Under the pieces are notes generated by a model. The model saw only the letters and a list, made by a program, of their open reading frames with translations. It did no database searches and had not been told where the DNA came from. The position numbers and the translations under genes are program-made. Shown here piece by piece: positions 49,627 through 58,827 of a stretch of DNA of 64,000 nucleotides. This DNA is from Shimia sp. R10_1. Its GTDB lineage: Bacteria > Pseudomonadota > Alphaproteobacteria > Rhodobacterales > Rhodobacteraceae. Where the stretch lies: the NCBI RefSeq assembly GCF_017744095.1, contig NZ_JAGHQX010000006.1:264610-328609 (forward strand), in the 5' to 3' direction. How positions within the stretch are numbered: position 1 is the stretch's first letter; every line of letters begins with the position of its first letter.

Positions 49627-50250
49627 ATGTCGCAAATTGAGGCCGTAATTTTTGACATCGGCAACGTCCTGATCGAATGGCAGCCAGAAAATTTCTACGA
49701 CCGCACCGTGGGAGAAGCCCGTCGTAAAGCTTTCTTTGCCGACACCGAGATTCACCGCCACCACGAAGCGATTGACGCCGGTGCTTCCCTGCCCGCCATG
49801 ATCGACAGCCTCGTGCCGCAATACCCGGAGTATGAAGCGGAACTGCGGATGTGGAATGACAACTGGAACGATCTCGCAGCCCCCGCCATTCCCCACTCCG
49901 TGCGCTTGCTGAATGCGCTCGTCGACAAGGGCGTCACCGTTTTCACGCTCACGAATTTTGGCCACGACAACTTCCCGATGTCACAAGCGGTCTATCCATT
50001 CCTCAACCGCTTTGACCGCGAATACGTCTCCGGGCGCCTCAAGCTGATCAAACCTGATCCCGCAATCTACGCCCATGTCGAGGCCGACAGCGGCATCGCG
50101 CCTGACAAGCTGCTCTTTACCGATGACCGCGCCGACAACATCGCCGCTGCCGCCGCGCGTGGCTGGCAGACCCACCTCTTTGCGCACCCACAGGGCTGGG
50201 CAGATCGCTTGGTCGCAGAGGGGCTGTTGACCGCCCAAGAGGCCGCGTAA
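49627..50250 (+). CDS. HAD-superfamily phosphatase
   Basis: The 207-residue protein is a class IA HAD hydrolase. Motif I reads VIFDIGNVLIEWQ near residue 6, with DxGN as in the YihX subgroup. Motif II Thr lies in VFTLTNFGHDNF near 105, and motif III/IV in LKLIKPDPAIYAHVEADSGIAPDKLLFTDDRADNIAAAAARGW near 138. It would hydrolyse a small sugar phosphate or related ester; substrate unknown. Its stop overlaps the next gene (TAATG) and its ribosome site may be masked by a hairpin at 49567-49623. Confidence 0.88.
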   Translation: MSQIEAVIFDIGNVLIEWQPENFYDRTVGEARRKAFFADTEIHRHHEAIDAGASLPAMIDSLVPQYPEYEAELRMWNDNWNDLAAPAIPHSVRLLNALVDKGVTVFTLTNFGHDNFPMSQAVYPFLNRFDREYVSGRLKLIKPDPAIYAHVEADSGIAPDKLLFTDDRADNIAAAAARGWQTHLFAHPQGWADRLVAEGLLTAQEAA

Positions 50251-51176
50251 TGATTCCGTATATCTCCTTTGAAGACGGCGAAAAACACATCGACTGGATT
50301 GACCTCACCGACGCGCTTGCTGCAGGCCATGCCCTCCCGCGGGCCGAAATCTCTGACAGCCTGCTCTATCGCGGGGAGGACACGCTGCTGCAACGACAGG
50401 CCTGGATTGATGGTCTTGGCATCGCGGTGAAGTCCGCGACTGTGTTTCCGGGAAACCCGGCATCAGATGTGCCCATGATCAATGGGGCCGTCACTCTGTT
50501 TGACGACACGAACGGCACATTGTCCGCACTGATCGATTTTCACCTCGTCACCAAATGGAAAACCGCTGGCGACAGCCTTCTGGCCGCGCGCCGATTGGCC
50601 CGCCCAGACAGCCGTCACATTCTCATCATCGGCGCCGGAACGGTGGGGCGCAATCTTCATGCCGCTTACAGCGCCGCATTTCCACAGGCTAATTTCACCG
50701 TCTGGAACCGCACCAAAGCCAACGCCGAAAAAATGGCGTCTGAAATAGACGGTCTTTCTGTTGCCACAGATCTCGAAACAGCGGTGCGCAAAGCCGACAT
50801 CATCACCTCGGCCACAATGACCTCAGAGCCGACACTGCGCGGTGACTGGTTGCAGCCGGGACAACACATCGACCTGATCGGCGCCTATCGCCCCGACATG
50901 CGCGAGGCCGATGACACCACGCTCCAACGCGCGCGCCTATTTGTCGACAGTTTCGAGACAACGCTTGATCACATCGGCGAGCTGAAGATCCCACTCACCG
51001 AAGCCACAATCAAACGCGAAGACGTGCTGGCCGATTTTTATGCGCTCGACAAATTTCAGCGGCACTCCGACACAGAGATCACCCTCTTCAAGAACGGCGG
51101 AGGGGCGCATCTCGATCTGATGACCAGCCGCTACATTCTGGAGCAGTGGCAGGCCGCGCAACGTACGCTTGGGTAA
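50250..51176 (+). CDS. Ornithine cyclodeaminase/mu-crystallin family protein
   Basis: The 308-residue NAD(P)-binding protein of the OCD/mu-crystallin family shows DLTDALAAGHALPRAEISDSLLYRGED near residue 14, LGIAVKSATVFPGNP near 52, the Rossmann motif ILIIGAGTVGRNLHAAYSAAFP near 128, and DIITSATMTSEPTLRGDWLQPGQHIDLIGAYRPDMREADD near 182. Members act as ornithine cyclodeaminase, ketimine reductases or amino-acid dehydrogenases; which is not evident. It is cotranscribed with the HAD gene, with which it overlaps by one base (TAATG). Confidence 0.88.
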   Translation: MIPYISFEDGEKHIDWIDLTDALAAGHALPRAEISDSLLYRGEDTLLQRQAWIDGLGIAVKSATVFPGNPASDVPMINGAVTLFDDTNGTLSALIDFHLVTKWKTAGDSLLAARRLARPDSRHILIIGAGTVGRNLHAAYSAAFPQANFTVWNRTKANAEKMASEIDGLSVATDLETAVRKADIITSATMTSEPTLRGDWLQPGQHIDLIGAYRPDMREADDTTLQRARLFVDSFETTLDHIGELKIPLTEATIKREDVLADFYALDKFQRHSDTEITLFKNGGGAHLDLMTSRYILEQWQAAQRTLG

Positions 51177-51190
51177 CCTTTCTCACCCCT

Positions 51191-51254
51191 CCAAATTTGG
51201 CACCTACGCAATACAGTCGCGATACCGACGCAATACCGACGTGCCAAAATTTGG
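51191..51254. repeat. Long inverted repeat enclosing three 11-bp tandem repeats
   Basis: CCAAATTTGGCAC (51191-51203) mirrors GTGCCAAAATTTGG (51241-51254) with one extra A. Between them three tandem 11-mers abut the right arm: GCAATACAGTC (51208-51218), GCGATACCGAC (51219-51229) and GCAATACCGAC (51230-51240). The element sits between two converging genes. Confidence 0.7.
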
Positions 51255-51263
51255 TTAATTTGC

Positions 51264-52502
51264 CTAAGCGGCGGCCGCAACAGGGGTGCGGTTCTCGCGG
51301 ATCGGCAAGTGCACAATCGCGCTGAACGCGCCGACGCCGACGCCAACCCACCAAACCGCTGTGTAATCGCCGTACAAGTCATACATCCGCCCGCCCAGCC
51401 AGACGCCCAGAAAACTGCCAAGCTGATGAGAGAAAAAGACAATTCCGTACAGCGTCCCCATATAGCGCAACCCATAGAGATGCGCGACCAGACCAGAAGT
51501 CAGAGGCACCGTCGCCAGCCACAGCGACCCCATCACCACAGAGAAGACAATCACGCTCATTGGGGTGATCGGCATCAGAATAAACACCGCCGCCGCGATG
51601 GTGCGCCCCGTGTAAATACCTGCAAGCAAATACTTTTTCGAGTAATGCTTCCCAGCCCAACCCGCCAGCAAAGTGCCGCCAATATTGGCCAGGCCAATCA
51701 GCGAAATCGCCACCGCCCCCAATGCCGAGGTCGAAGTCACCCCCATATTGGCCAGCATACTCCCCGCCGCAATCGGCCCGCACATCTCAGTGATCATCGC
51801 CGGGAAGTGCGCTGTGACAAAGGCAAGCTGATATCCGCAGCTAAAAAACCCAAGGAAAATCAACGTGTAAGACGGATCTCGCAACGCTTTTCCGAGGATC
51901 GCCCCCATGCTCTCCTGCAGATGCTCCTTAGGCAAAACAGGCGCCCGCATCATCGGCAGCAGCGCCAGAACCCCAACAATCGCGACCGCGAAGATCAAGA
52001 AGGTTTCCTGCCAGCTCATAAAGCTCAGCATCCACTCCGCCATCGGCGCGCCAAACACCTGCCCACCAGACCCCGCCGCCGTCGCAATCGCCAAAGACAT
52101 AGATCGGTTCTCGTCCGAACTTGCCCGTCCCACAACGGCGAGGATCACACCAAACCCTGTGCCTGCGATCCCAAATCCTACAAGGATTTCATACATTTGA
52201 TGCGCTTGTGGCGTGACTGCAAAAGACGATAACACAAGCCCCGCCGCATAGGTCAATGCTCCGATGATGATCGCCTTACGGTCGCCGATCTTCTCCGCAA
52301 TCGCACCAAAAATTGGCTGCCCAATGCCCCACGCCAAATTCTGAATAGCGATCGCCAGCGAAAACTCACTGCGCAGCCAGCCAAATTCCTCAGCAATCGG
52401 TATCTGAAACACCCCAAAGCTCGCCCGAATGGCAAAGCTCACCAGAATGATAACACAGCCCACAATCAAAACAGGGGTCATAAGCGGGGTTTTCTGCGGC
52501 AT
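51264..52502 (-). CDS. MFS transporter
   Basis: The 412-residue permease has 12 hydrophobic segments: AIRASFGVFQIPIAEEFGWLRSEFSLAIAIQNLAWGIGQPIFGAIAEKIGDRKAIIIGALTYAAGLVL near residue 23 with the loop 2-3 motif in GAIAEKIGDRKAII. The second half has LIGLANIGGTLLAGWAGKHYSKKYLLAGIYTGRTIAAAVFIL and LYGLRYMGTLYGIVFFSHQLGSFLGVWLGGRMYDLYGDY. The pattern fits the oxalate/formate antiporter branch. The substrate is not certain. It is divergent from zapE; AGGAG precedes the ATG. Confidence 0.85.
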   Translation of the reverse strand: MPQKTPLMTPVLIVGCVIILVSFAIRASFGVFQIPIAEEFGWLRSEFSLAIAIQNLAWGIGQPIFGAIAEKIGDRKAIIIGALTYAAGLVLSSFAVTPQAHQMYEILVGFGIAGTGFGVILAVVGRASSDENRSMSLAIATAAGSGGQVFGAPMAEWMLSFMSWQETFLIFAVAIVGVLALLPMMRAPVLPKEHLQESMGAILGKALRDPSYTLIFLGFFSCGYQLAFVTAHFPAMITEMCGPIAAGSMLANMGVTSTSALGAVAISLIGLANIGGTLLAGWAGKHYSKKYLLAGIYTGRTIAAAVFILMPITPMSVIVFSVVMGSLWLATVPLTSGLVAHLYGLRYMGTLYGIVFFSHQLGSFLGVWLGGRMYDLYGDYTAVWWVGVGVGAFSAIVHLPIRENRTPVAAAA

Positions 52503-52640
52503 GGGGCTTCTCCTGTTGCGCAGCGCACATACTGCACATCTGAAGTAAAATGCACAATTCAGTATTTGTTTGCTCTACGATCAATGCTTCGAATACGAGC
52601 CCACTTTTCCTTTACGCTGCAATTGGCTACACCCAGCAAT

Positions 52641-53699
52641 ATGACAAGTTTGCCAGAGATTTACGCCGCCAAAGTTGCTGACGGCACCCTCACGCCTGAT
52701 GACGCGCAAACCGCCGTTTTACCGGAGCTGGAGCGCATACGAGCCGCGCTTGCAAAGCCAACGAAAAAAGGCTGGTTCCGCAAATCAGTCAGAGAACCCG
52801 TTCAGGGTCTTTATCTCTGGGGAGGTGTTGGGCGCGGCAAGTCCATGCTCATGGATCTATTTGTCGACAGCCTCTCTGTCCCTGTCCGGCGCGTGCATTT
52901 TCACGCCTTCATGCAAGAAATCCATGAGGCCATGCACCAAGCCCGGTCAAAAGGAGTCGAAGACGCGCTCCAACCTGTGGCGGCGGCGGTTGCCGAGAGC
53001 GTTCGAGTTCTGGCTTTCGATGAAATGCAGATCACCGACATCACAGATGCAATGATCGTTGGTCGCCTGTTCGAAAAGCTGTTTGACGCAGGTGTCGTGG
53101 TTGTTACGACGTCCAACCGCGTCCCAGACGATCTCTACAAGAACGGTCTCAACCGCCAGTTATTCCTGCCTTTTATTGCCATAATCAAAGAGCAACTGCG
53201 GGTTTGGGAGTTGGTCAGTCCAGTAGACTACCGACAAAATCGTCTGGCCGGCAATCAAGTGTATTTCGTGCAAGCAGGCACCGAAGCGCGGGCACAAATC
53301 CGGTCCATCTGGGAAGATCTCACAGGAGGGGAGGCCGAGCCCCTTGTGCTGACAGTCAAAAGTCGAGAAGTGACGCTGCCCGCTTTCCGAAATGGCGTCG
53401 CCCGCGCCAGTTTCTTTGATCTCTGTGGGAAAATGCTCGGGCCAGGTGACTACCTTGCCATTGCGAACGCCGTGCGGGTTCTGATCCTTGAAGACATACC
53501 GGCCCTAAGCCGCACAAACTTCAATGAAGCCAAACGTTTTGTCACCCTCATTGATGCGCTTTACGAAGCACGCGTGCGTCTCATTTGCTCTGCAGCCGCC
53601 GAGCCTGAAATGCTGTATCTGGAAGGCGAAGGCACATTCGAGTTTGAACGCACAGCATCCCGTCTCCGTGAAATGCAGGACGCAGACTGGGGAAAATAA
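52641..53699 (+). CDS. zapE: AFG1/ZapE-type P-loop ATPase
   Basis: The 352-residue ATPase matches ZapE (AFG1/LACE1 family), which interacts with the FtsZ ring and helps clear or maintain proteins. It has the Walker A GLYLWGGVGRGKSMLMDLF near residue 55, Walker B ESVRVLAFDEMQITDITDAMIVGRLFEKLFDAGVVVVTTSNRVPDDLYKNGLNRQLFLPFI near 117, and DYRQNRLAGNQVYF near 194. The ATG at 52641 is chosen because homologues begin with this YAAKVADGTLTPDDAQ segment. No terminator is seen upstream; the MFS gene diverges. It is slightly shorter than E. coli ZapE (375 residues). Confidence 0.92.
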   Translation: MTSLPEIYAAKVADGTLTPDDAQTAVLPELERIRAALAKPTKKGWFRKSVREPVQGLYLWGGVGRGKSMLMDLFVDSLSVPVRRVHFHAFMQEIHEAMHQARSKGVEDALQPVAAAVAESVRVLAFDEMQITDITDAMIVGRLFEKLFDAGVVVVTTSNRVPDDLYKNGLNRQLFLPFIAIIKEQLRVWELVSPVDYRQNRLAGNQVYFVQAGTEARAQIRSIWEDLTGGEAEPLVLTVKSREVTLPAFRNGVARASFFDLCGKMLGPGDYLAIANAVRVLILEDIPALSRTNFNEAKRFVTLIDALYEARVRLICSAAAEPEMLYLEGEGTFEFERTASRLREMQDADWGK

Positions 53700-53771
53700 A
53701 CCGATTGCGCATCTCGGCAAAAGCCGCCATCTCTGTGTGACACTTCCAGTTACACAGCGAATTGCCACACG

Positions 53772-54683
53772 ATGGACACTGACAGCCTGCGTCTTTTTGT
53801 TCTAGCCGCAGAAAAGCTCAACATAAGCGCAGCTGGGCGGCAGCTTGGCTTGGCCCCCGCTGTGGCAAGTGCACGCCTTGCCAAATTAGAGCACTCGTTG
53901 GGCGCAGATCTTCTACACCGTTCAACACGTAAGGTGGCACTCTCTCTAGAGGGCGCTGAATTTTTGCCCTACGCACGCGAAATGCTTCTACAAGAGGAAG
54001 CGGGCCTTGCAGCTCTGGGACGCGGTCAGGCAACCCCAACCGGAACCCTGCGCTTCACGGCCTCCAGTACATTTTCCCAGATCTACATTGTCCCGATACT
54101 CCCCAAATTTCTTGAGCGGTTTCCGGGCATCACATTGGACCTTCGCCTCTCTGACAGTCGGTTCGACCTGATCGAAGGCAGCTTTGACTTGGCGATCCGC
54201 AATTCAGCGCTGGAAGATACCAGCCTCAAGGGGCGCAAGTTGGCCGATGATCAGCGCATTCTGTGCGCCGCTCCCAGCTATCTTAAGGCGCGTGGCGTGC
54301 CACAAACGCCCGACGACCTTAAGTCCCATGAGCTGATCGCCTTTGCCAATCAGGACGCGCGACCGCTCTTGGGAAAAAATGGCCAGACTGCCAGTTTCGC
54401 CCCTCAAGAAGCGAAAAGCCGCATCATTCTTGACGATGGCCTAAGCCAAAAGCTTGCGACAATTGCCGGGGCGGGCATCTCCATCAACTCTATGTGGTGT
54501 GTGCACAAAGAGCTGGAATCCGGGGCTTTGGTACATGTGTTGCCGGACTACGAAATTTCAGATGGATCGGTGATCTGGCTGGTTTATCCCAAAGCCAATG
54601 CGCTTTCACCGAAAGTGCGGGTTTTCATGGATTTTCTGATTGCTGAAATCGGCAAAGCACCTGTCTGGCCCCAAAAAACGTGA
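53772..54683 (+). CDS. LysR-family regulator
   Basis: The 303-residue protein has an N-terminal LysR wHTH: LRLFVLAAEKLNISAAGRQLGLAPAVASARLAKLEHSLGADLLHRSTRKVALSLEGAEFLPYAREML (residues 6-76). The C-terminal co-inducer domain has LRFTASSTFSQIYIVPILPKFLERFPGITLDLRLSDSRFDLIEGSFDLAIRNSALED near 93. It is in the family that often represses or activates an adjacent oxidoreductase gene. The neighbour downstream is the convergent nitroreductase gene, a candidate target. The gene follows zapE by 72 bases on the same strand. Confidence 0.92.
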   Translation: MDTDSLRLFVLAAEKLNISAAGRQLGLAPAVASARLAKLEHSLGADLLHRSTRKVALSLEGAEFLPYAREMLLQEEAGLAALGRGQATPTGTLRFTASSTFSQIYIVPILPKFLERFPGITLDLRLSDSRFDLIEGSFDLAIRNSALEDTSLKGRKLADDQRILCAAPSYLKARGVPQTPDDLKSHELIAFANQDARPLLGKNGQTASFAPQEAKSRIILDDGLSQKLATIAGAGISINSMWCVHKELESGALVHVLPDYEISDGSVIWLVYPKANALSPKVRVFMDFLIAEIGKAPVWPQKT

Positions 54684-54685
54684 AA

Positions 54686-54707
54686 CCGCGCCCTATTAGG
54701 GGCGCGG
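54686..54707. terminator. Terminator-type hairpin between LysR and nitroreductase genes
   Basis: CCGCGCCC (54686-54693) pairs with GGGGCGCGG (54699-54707) around five bases in the gap between two convergent genes. No clean T-run follows, so it may act weakly or with Rho. Confidence 0.55.
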
Positions 54708-54741
54708 CCGGGACACTTCCAACGAGGATGTGTGTAAACGC

Positions 54742-55446
54742 TTAGAACCAGCTCACTGTCTCTTCCATGGTACGGCGAGTTTTGTCGAATTGCGGCTCGT
54801 CTGCGCGATAGCCAAAGGCGAACATGACCGCAGGCTTGTAGAGTTTGGGATCGACGCCGAAATGCTCTTCCAGCACCTCAGAAGTCAGAGCCATATCAAA
54901 TCCTTCAATCGGGCAGGAATCAATCCGGAGCAGCGCACCGGCTGTCATCATGTTTGCCAAAACAATATAGGCCTGTTTTCCAGACCAATCTGCAATTTCA
55001 CGATCCGTCTTGATGTGGTGATCGCTATCTTGGAACTTCCCGTATGCACCGTTGAAGATCTCGATCACCTCATCGGGCAACTGCTTCACGGTCCGATAGA
55101 AGTTTTGCAGATAGTCAGAGCCCGCAGTCATCGTTTCAGCGGTGTGCGCCAAGATGATGCCAAAATGACTCGCTGTGCCCAACTGGCCCGAAGTGCCATT
55201 CATCATGCCATTTGCACCCCAGGAGAATTCGCGGAACAGTTCGCGCTTTTCCTGCGACTGAATCATCAGAATTTTAAAGGGCTCGTGACCGAAAGAGGTG
55301 GGCGACAGGCGCGCAGCTTCCAATATCGTATCAAAGGACGCGTCATCAATTTTGCGTTCGGGATCGAACACCTTGCAGGCATGGCGAAACTTGAAGGCTT
55401 CGATGATTTCAGCCTGTGTGCGTGCGGTTTCAGTGATGTCTTTCAT
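54742..55446 (-). CDS. NAD(P)H-dependent nitroreductase-family flavoprotein
   Basis: The 234-residue protein has the FMN-binding nitroreductase fold: AFKFRHACKVFDPERKIDDASFDTILEAARLSPTSFGHEPFKILMIQSQEKRELF near residue 17, where FRHACKVFDP matches the RxSxRxF signature region, AYIVLANMMTAGALLRIDSCPIEGFDMALTSEVLEEHFG near 150, and the C-terminal VMFAFGYRADEP. The family reduces nitroaromatics, quinones or enones. CGGAGAAG precedes the ATG. LysR at 53772 is a plausible regulator on the convergent side. Confidence 0.9.
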   Translation of the reverse strand: MKDITETARTQAEIIEAFKFRHACKVFDPERKIDDASFDTILEAARLSPTSFGHEPFKILMIQSQEKRELFREFSWGANGMMNGTSGQLGTASHFGIILAHTAETMTAGSDYLQNFYRTVKQLPDEVIEIFNGAYGKFQDSDHHIKTDREIADWSGKQAYIVLANMMTAGALLRIDSCPIEGFDMALTSEVLEEHFGVDPKLYKPAVMFAFGYRADEPQFDKTRRTMEETVSWF

Positions 55447-55672
55447 ATCTTCTCTCCGAGAAACTGGTTGAGTTCACATAAGAGAAGGGCCGTCAGAGTA
55501 TTAGCTGGCGGTACGGTAAAAGAGAATTCGTGCTGCGCATATAATTGGGCGGCACCATCGCTGGAACTGCGTCGCTTGCCGCAGCCAATCATGAGACACG
55601 ACCTGTTAAGGATCACGCGTGTCGGCTGCGCGAAGCAGTAGAACCTCCTGCGTCACGCGCCCCAAAAAGAAC

Positions 55673-55701
55673 CGGGCAACATCTGCTTAAGATGTTGCCC
55701 G
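55673..55701 (-). terminator. Rho-independent terminator of acnB
   Basis: CGGGCAACATC (55673-55683) pairs with GATGTTGCCCG (55691-55701) around TGCTTAA. On the minus strand GTTCTTTTTGG follows. It ends the gene at 55712. Confidence 0.88.
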
Positions 55702-55711
55702 ATCAATCTGT

Positions 55712-58501
55712 TTAGAAGTGCGCCGACTTGGCGTCTGCAGGCACTTGAAGGGGAGGAGCGAACTTGGTCAGGTCAATCCCTTCGACAGCGGCCTTATACT
55801 CTTCCAGAGTTGGCGTGCGCCCCAGAATTGCGGACAGCACCACAACTGGTGTGGACGCCAGCAAGCTTTCGCCTTTCTTCTCAGGCAAGTCACCCACCAC
55901 ACGACCCTGGAACAAGCGGGTCGAAGTTGCCAGAACCGTGTCACCTTTCGCGGCTTTTTCCTGGTTGCCCATGCACAGGTTACAGCCAGGACGCTCAAGA
56001 TAGAGGATGTTCTCATACTCAGTGCGGGCCTGGGTTTTTGGGAACATGTCATCAAAGGTGAAGCCAGAATAGCGCTGCAGGATTTCCCAATCGCCCTCTT
56101 CTTTCAACTCGTCGATGATGTTGTAAGTCGGTGCAGCCACAACCAAAGGTGCGTTGAATTCGACCTTACCGTTCGCCTTTTCCAGATTTTTCAGCATCTG
56201 GGCAACGATCTTCATGTCGCCTTTGTGTACCATACAGGAACCAACAAAACCCAGATCCACCTTTTTGTCCGCGTTGTAGTAAGACACTGGGCGGATTGTA
56301 TCGTGGGTGTAGCGCTTGGACACATCGTCGTTGTTGACGTCAGGGTCCGCGATCATTGGCTCAACAATTTCGTCAAGATCCACAACAACCTCAGCGAAGT
56401 ACTTCGCATTGGCATCTGGTGTCAGCGCAGTTTTTGCACCGGACTGGATCTCAGCAATGCGCTCATCCGCTTTGTCCAGCAGCCCTTGCAGAGTGCCTGC
56501 CGCATTTTCCATGCCTTTGTCGATCATCACCTGAATGCGCGACTTTGCGAGTTCCAGCGAGCCGACGAGCGTGTCGTCGTTGGAGATACAAACGGAGGCT
56601 TTCGCCTTCATTTCCGCGGTCCAGTCGGTGAAGGTGAAGGCTTGGTCAGCCAGCAGCGTACCGATGTGAACTTCGATTACGCGGCCTTGGAACACGTTGT
56701 CACCATGCTGCTTGAGCATCTGTGCCTGTGTAGCGTGGACAACATCACGGAAGTCCATGTGATCGGCCATCTGACCTTTAAAAGTCACTTTCACGGACTC
56801 AGGGATTGGCATTGCAGCCTCACCAGTCGCCAGCGCCAGAGCAACTGTTCCGGAGTCGGCGCCAAAGGCCACACCTTTGGACATACGCGTGTGGCTGTCA
56901 CCACCGACGATGATATCCCAGTCGTCCACTGTGATGTCATTCAACACCTTGTGGATCACGTCCGTCATGGAATGGTATTCGCCCTTAGGGTCACGCGCAG
57001 TGATCAGGCCGAAGTCATTCATGAACTTCATAAGCTTAGGGATGTTCGCCTGGGCCTTTTTGTCCCAAACAGATGCGGTGTGACAGCCGGACTGATAGCC
57101 CACATCCACTGACGGAGAAATCACGGTGGCCGCCATTGCCTCAAGTTCCTGAGCCGTCATTGGACCAGTGGTGTCTTGAGAGCCAACCACGTTCACCTTT
57201 ACGCGTACGTCCGACCCAGCATGCAGCGTGGCACCTGGCGTGGTGCCCAACGCGTTGCGGTTGAAGATTTTTTCAACAGCGGTCAGACCCTGCCCTTCGA
57301 CGGACACTTCCTTGGACGCGGCATAGGCGGACTTCAGTTCCTGACCAAGTGCCGCTGCTGCGAATGTCTGCAACTTCTTACCAAAGACCACGGCGTAGGA
57401 ACCGCCAGCCTTCATGAACTCCACCTTTTGGGGAGTGAACGCAGCAGAAACATCTTTCAGCACATTACCGTCAGCGTCTTGCAGAGTTTTGGTCTTGGTG
57501 TTGATGGTCAACACTGTGCCAGTCGCCACGGAATAGGCTTCTTCCAAAACGGCTTCGCCATCTTCATCGACAACGACATTGCCATCGGCGTCTGTCTTTT
57601 TGACCCAGTTATCCAGATCAATACCGATGCCGCCGGTCACACCAACAGTGGTCAGGAAGATCGGAGAAATGCCGTTTGTGCCTGCAACAACAGGGGCGAT
57701 GTTGATGAACGGCACGTATGGAGATGCTTTCTTACCGGTCCACAGCGCAACATTGTTCACACCAGACATACGGGACGAACCAACACCCATGGTGCCTTTT
57801 TCAGCAATCAGCATAACGCGGGCATCAGGATGCTGCTTTTGCAGCTCTTGAATGGCAACCTGATCCTCGGGGGAACACATGCATTTGCCGTGCAGCTCGC
57901 GGTCAGCACGCGAGTGTGCCTCGGCACCTGGCGAAAGCAGGTCGGTGGAAATATCACCGATGCCAGCAATATAGGTCACCACTTTGATTTCTTCTTCAAC
58001 CTCAGGCAGCTTGGTGAAGAACTCTGCCTTGGCGTAGCTTTCGAGAAGCTCCTTGGCGATCGCGTTGCCTGCTTTGTAGGCTTCTTCCAGACGGTCAGTA
58101 TCCGCTTCATAGAGGAAGACCTGAGTCTTCAGAACCTCTGCAGCTTGCTGTGCCACGGACGCGTCATCACCCAGCGCGAGATCGAGAAGCACGCGCACAG
58201 ATGGGCCACCCTTCATGTGAGACAGCAGTTCGAAGGCAAACTCAGCACTGATTTCTGCAACTTGTACCGCGCCAAGAATGATCTCTTTCAGGAACTCAGC
58301 CTTAACGCCTGCAGCGCTGGTTGTCCCCGGCAGCGTATTATAAATGAAGAAGTTCAACGCATCGTCACGCGCATCATTTTCCGCATCTTTGATCAGATCG
58401 ATCAGTTCCGCGACGAGATCTCCCGCATCGATTGGTTTGGGGCTCAAACCTTGCTCTTTGCGCGTTTCGATTTCAGCTAGGTAATCCGTATAAAGGCTCA
58501 T
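55712..58501 (-). CDS. acnB: Bifunctional aconitate hydratase 2 / 2-methylisocitrate dehydratase AcnB, long form
   Basis: AcnB interconverts citrate and isocitrate in the TCA cycle and handles 2-methylisocitrate in propionate metabolism. The 929-residue chain has the N-terminal HEAT-like domain (MSLYTDYLAEIETRKEQGLSPKPID), HGKCMCSPEDQVAIQELQKQHPDARVMLIAEKGTMGVGSSRMSGVNNVALWTGKK near 203, VVGSQDTTGPMTAQELEAMA near 439, GGDSHTRMSKGVAFGADSGTVALALATGEAAMPIPESVKVTFKGQMADHMDF near 535, and the 4Fe-4S ligands in FVGSCMVHKGDMK near 749 and ERPGCNLCMGNQEKAAKGDT near 838. It is about 60 residues longer than E. coli AcnB. The gene stands alone with a terminator. Confidence 0.96.
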   Translation of the reverse strand: MSLYTDYLAEIETRKEQGLSPKPIDAGDLVAELIDLIKDAENDARDDALNFFIYNTLPGTTSAAGVKAEFLKEIILGAVQVAEISAEFAFELLSHMKGGPSVRVLLDLALGDDASVAQQAAEVLKTQVFLYEADTDRLEEAYKAGNAIAKELLESYAKAEFFTKLPEVEEEIKVVTYIAGIGDISTDLLSPGAEAHSRADRELHGKCMCSPEDQVAIQELQKQHPDARVMLIAEKGTMGVGSSRMSGVNNVALWTGKKASPYVPFINIAPVVAGTNGISPIFLTTVGVTGGIGIDLDNWVKKTDADGNVVVDEDGEAVLEEAYSVATGTVLTINTKTKTLQDADGNVLKDVSAAFTPQKVEFMKAGGSYAVVFGKKLQTFAAAALGQELKSAYAASKEVSVEGQGLTAVEKIFNRNALGTTPGATLHAGSDVRVKVNVVGSQDTTGPMTAQELEAMAATVISPSVDVGYQSGCHTASVWDKKAQANIPKLMKFMNDFGLITARDPKGEYHSMTDVIHKVLNDITVDDWDIIVGGDSHTRMSKGVAFGADSGTVALALATGEAAMPIPESVKVTFKGQMADHMDFRDVVHATQAQMLKQHGDNVFQGRVIEVHIGTLLADQAFTFTDWTAEMKAKASVCISNDDTLVGSLELAKSRIQVMIDKGMENAAGTLQGLLDKADERIAEIQSGAKTALTPDANAKYFAEVVVDLDEIVEPMIADPDVNNDDVSKRYTHDTIRPVSYYNADKKVDLGFVGSCMVHKGDMKIVAQMLKNLEKANGKVEFNAPLVVAAPTYNIIDELKEEGDWEILQRYSGFTFDDMFPKTQARTEYENILYLERPGCNLCMGNQEKAAKGDTVLATSTRLFQGRVVGDLPEKKGESLLASTPVVVLSAILGRTPTLEEYKAAVEGIDLTKFAPPLQVPADAKSAHF

Positions 58502-58827
58502 GGCTATCCTGACGAGTAAGCGTTAGAAGAAGCGAGAGCACAGGGTGCTGAAACGAGTCAGCGCGCCCTGCAGCGCTCTTTGTATGCCGATGTATACCAA
58601 GTAAGGCTCAGTTACAAGGACCACTGAAGTCACAATATGCCTAAAACACGACCTGAACTAGGCCAATCGAGCTAAAAATGCATAACCGACACTGGCTTTT
58701 CAAACGCAGCTGCGAACGTGAGTGGCTGCGATATAGGCTGTGTTGGTACAGCTTTGTTTAGGTGATCTTTTTACACAGATATTGTGCGCCCACATCGCGC
58801 GCGCAACTCAAACGGCGTGAGGCAGTT
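58502..58827. other. Intergenic region upstream of acnB
   Basis: A 326-base gap between the acnB start and a small minus-strand frame. It must contain the acnB promoter but I see no convincing -35/-10 pair, no reading frame worth calling and no palindrome above six base pairs. Sequence is less GC-rich than nearby genes. Confidence 0.5.

Noticed and set aside
55718..58480. Two long plus-strand frames (464 and 434 codons)
   Set aside because: Both are antisense to acnB, which is full length with all iron-sulfur ligands.
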